From NCBI GenBank assembly GCA_023257055.1, contig JALRDG010000016.1, positions 1 to 6,271 on the forward strand: 6,271 nucleotides of DNA, given 5' to 3'. The notes under the pieces were generated by a model. It searched no databases and was not told the DNA's origin. It saw nothing but the letters and a program-made list of their open reading frames with translations. Position numbers and translations under genes: made by a program. Within the stretch, counting starts at the first letter, position 1. Every line of letters starts with the position of its first letter. This document shows positions 5,167-6,271 of the stretch, in pieces. This DNA is from Candidatus Saccharimonadia bacterium. GTDB taxonomy: Bacteria; Patescibacteriota; Saccharimonadia; Saccharimonadales; Saccharimonadaceae.

Positions 5167-5943
5167 TTAAATACTGACGCTCGCTTCGTTGAATAGCGCA
5201 AAAAGAATAATAATAACACTACTCGTCAGCAAGATCGGCAATAGTACGTCATTGAGTTGAATCTGTCCATGCTTATGATGCGACACATACGCTCGTTCCG
5301 CCACGAAGCTTACACCGAGAGCAATAACCGCTGCCTGGGGAACCTTAATAGTACCAAACTCTGTCACTCCGTATGCGAACGCCCAGTGATACGTCAGCCA
5401 GCCGATTTCGGCAAACAAGAAACCAAACACTAACGACAAGAATAGGATATGACTTTCATGGTAGGCACTCAGGACATGCCGCGTGGCTGCGTATCCAATC
5501 CCCCACATTGCCAACACGACGGCAGATGCCGGCCAACCATACGACACCATAAACAACGCCGTCACTCCTACGAATACTGCAGCAGCAGCCTGCAGTGAGA
5601 TCGCCGTATGACTCGAACGTGGCTTAAGAAAGAGTAGCCAGCCAATATAGAGCAGTGTAAGTCCAAATTGTAGTACACCATGGCCAGTCGCGCCAAGCAA
5701 TAGAATTACCACGCCAACGCTTACGATAATATCAACGAGATTCGCCTGAAGATTTACCGCCCAGTACCGTGGTCGAACTGCCAATATTCGCCACTTACTT
5801 AACAGTACAAGTAATACCGCAGGCCACAATGTGCCGACCAGCTGTACTACTAGTAGCACAGCAATCGCTAGCCCAACGTTCAATCCGACATACAGCGTCG
5901 TACTGACTGCCGATCGCCGTTTGTTGTTTTTCAAGAGGTCCAT
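5167..5943 (-). CDS. Multi-pass integral membrane protein, function unknown
   Basis: I do not recognise a family for this 258-residue protein. After a basic cytoplasmic start (MDLLKNNKRRS), hydrophobic segments lie at about 14-50 (probably two helices), 68-84, 90-107, 116-134, 137-155, 165-183, 198-217 and 233-251, giving eight or nine helices. Charged residues are few and lie mostly between helices: KWRILAVRPR after the first pair, KPRSSH near 107-112 and SHHKHG near 221-226. Conserved-looking polar positions within or beside helices include His156, His162, Glu163, His165, Glu179 and His186, but no known motif is formed. It lies between a LytR-C protein and an HtrA-like protease on the same strand, consistent with an envelope role. 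The start is the first ATG, 9 bases after a TATAAT box, with no Shine-Dalgarno. Confidence 0.85.
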   Translation of the reverse strand: MDLLKNNKRRSAVSTTLYVGLNVGLAIAVLLVVQLVGTLWPAVLLVLLSKWRILAVRPRYWAVNLQANLVDIIVSVGVVILLLGATGHGVLQFGLTLLYIGWLLFLKPRSSHTAISLQAAAAVFVGVTALFMVSYGWPASAVVLAMWGIGYAATRHVLSAYHESHILFLSLVFGFLFAEIGWLTYHWAFAYGVTEFGTIKVPQAAVIALGVSFVAERAYVSHHKHGQIQLNDVLLPILLTSSVIIILFALFNEASVSI

Positions 5944-5952
5944 ATGTATTCG

Positions 5953-5961
5953 ATTATATCA
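5953..5961 (-). promoter_or_regulatory. Extended -10 promoter of the multi-pass membrane-protein gene
   Basis: The minus strand reads TGA followed by a perfect TATAAT (5958-5953), an extended -10 in the 34-base gap after the LytR-C gene. Initiation near 5946 would leave a three-base leader before the ATG at 5943. The -35 position (GTAGCT, overlapping the stop of the upstream gene) is poor, as tolerated for extended -10 promoters. Confidence 0.7.
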
Positions 5962-5977
5962 CAGGCCACCAGGGCAG

Positions 5978-6271
5978 CTACTGCGCCCCACCTAGAACCA
6001 CGACGAACGAGACGTCTTCACCTACGTATACCGGCGGATCCTGCAGTTTCGGTGCCACTTTATAGTACTCTTGTAACTTTTTCGCAGTAGCCGGCTTGTC
6101 CGATGTAAGTTGGTAGATCGTCACGACGCCATAATCACCCTCCGGCGCATTATCAATGCCGCTAATCACAAATCCCTGCATTTCTAGCTCGTCAGCTTCA
6201 GTTCGTGCAGCACCGGCAACGCCACTGCCATTAAGGACTGTAATCCGTGCAGCTTCTTTTACTGCTGGGTC
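5978..6271 (-). CDS. LytR C-terminal domain protein, C-terminal part (runs off the window)
   Basis: The minus-strand frame is open from the window edge at 6271 and gives 97 residues, ending in TAG. The visible part begins DPAVKEAARITVLNGSGVAG and continues ELEMQGFVISGIDNAP. The pattern V-x-V-L-N-G-[ST]-G, then Ala-rich helix, then G-F-x-V and a short Asn-Ala loop, marks the LytR_C domain, often found at the C-terminus of LytR-CpsA-Psr cell-wall ligases or in stand-alone membrane-anchored envelope proteins. Strands around YGVVTIYQL and VSFVVVLGG complete the fold. The upstream part is missing, so a full LCP enzyme and a short anchored protein cannot be told apart. An internal ATG at 6181 is not the start, because the LNGSG motif lies upstream of it. 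The gene ends 34 bases before the next gene on the same strand. Confidence 0.85.
   Translation of the reverse strand, partial: DPAVKEAARITVLNGSGVAGAARTEADELEMQGFVISGIDNAPEGDYGVVTIYQLTSDKPATAKKLQEYYKVAPKLQDPPVYVGEDVSFVVVLGGAQ

Noticed and set aside
1..6271. Reassigned stop codon (UGA as Gly or Trp, as in some CPR lineages)
   Set aside because: All core genes translate full length with the standard code, Trp uses TGG, and no gene needs an in-frame TGA. The absence of TGA stops is noted as an observation only.
1..6271. tRNA, rRNA, CRISPR array, insertion sequence or replication origin
   Set aside because: I saw no tRNA-like arms, spaced repeats, transposase frames, terminal inverted repeats or clustered DnaA boxes.

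Overview
The window looks like chromosomal DNA from a member of the Patescibacteria/CPR, most likely a Saccharibacteria (TM7) relative. This is inferred from gene content and style: small, tightly packed genes, the standard genetic code, roughly 50% G+C in core genes, a type IV pilin-like protein, a zinc-free L31, a LytR-C-type envelope protein, and promoters placed almost on top of start codons. No marker here fixes the lineage on its own.

Left part (1-1140), minus strand: the 5' part of rpsB (ribosomal protein S2), cut by the window edge. It has a clear promoter, an approximately 83-nt leader with a hairpin, and a strong Shine-Dalgarno sequence. Upstream of it lies a type IV pilin-like gene. 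The pilin gene diverges from rpmE2 across a short promoter region that carries a direct repeat.

Middle (1141-3872), plus strand: rpmE2 (type B L31), a strong intrinsic terminator, a small A+T-rich four-helix membrane protein of unknown role, then prfA (release factor 1) and prmC (methyltransferase for the GGQ glutamine of release factors), which overlap by 20 bases. The rpmE-prfA-prmC order is a known conserved translation cluster in Gram-positive bacteria, so the membrane gene looks like an insertion into it.

Right part (3869-6271), minus strand: an envelope block with a LytR-C domain protein (partial), a multi-pass membrane protein, and a membrane-anchored HtrA/DegP-like serine protease. 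The htrA stop codon overlaps the prmC stop codon in the convergent orientation. A trio of CTGATA/TATCAG half-sites lies just upstream of the htrA -10 box, where a good -35 is missing.

The most striking pattern is that all six genes with a visible upstream region, other than rpsB and the coupled prmC, have a -10-like hexamer ending only 6-9 bases before the start codon, and lack a Shine-Dalgarno sequence. This predicts leaderless mRNAs. rpsB is the exception, with a structured leader and AAGGAG. Two further points are that all eight visible stops are TAG or TAA, never TGA, and that the PrmC active-site motif is NLPY rather than NPPY. I see no RNA genes, CRISPR arrays or insertion sequences.
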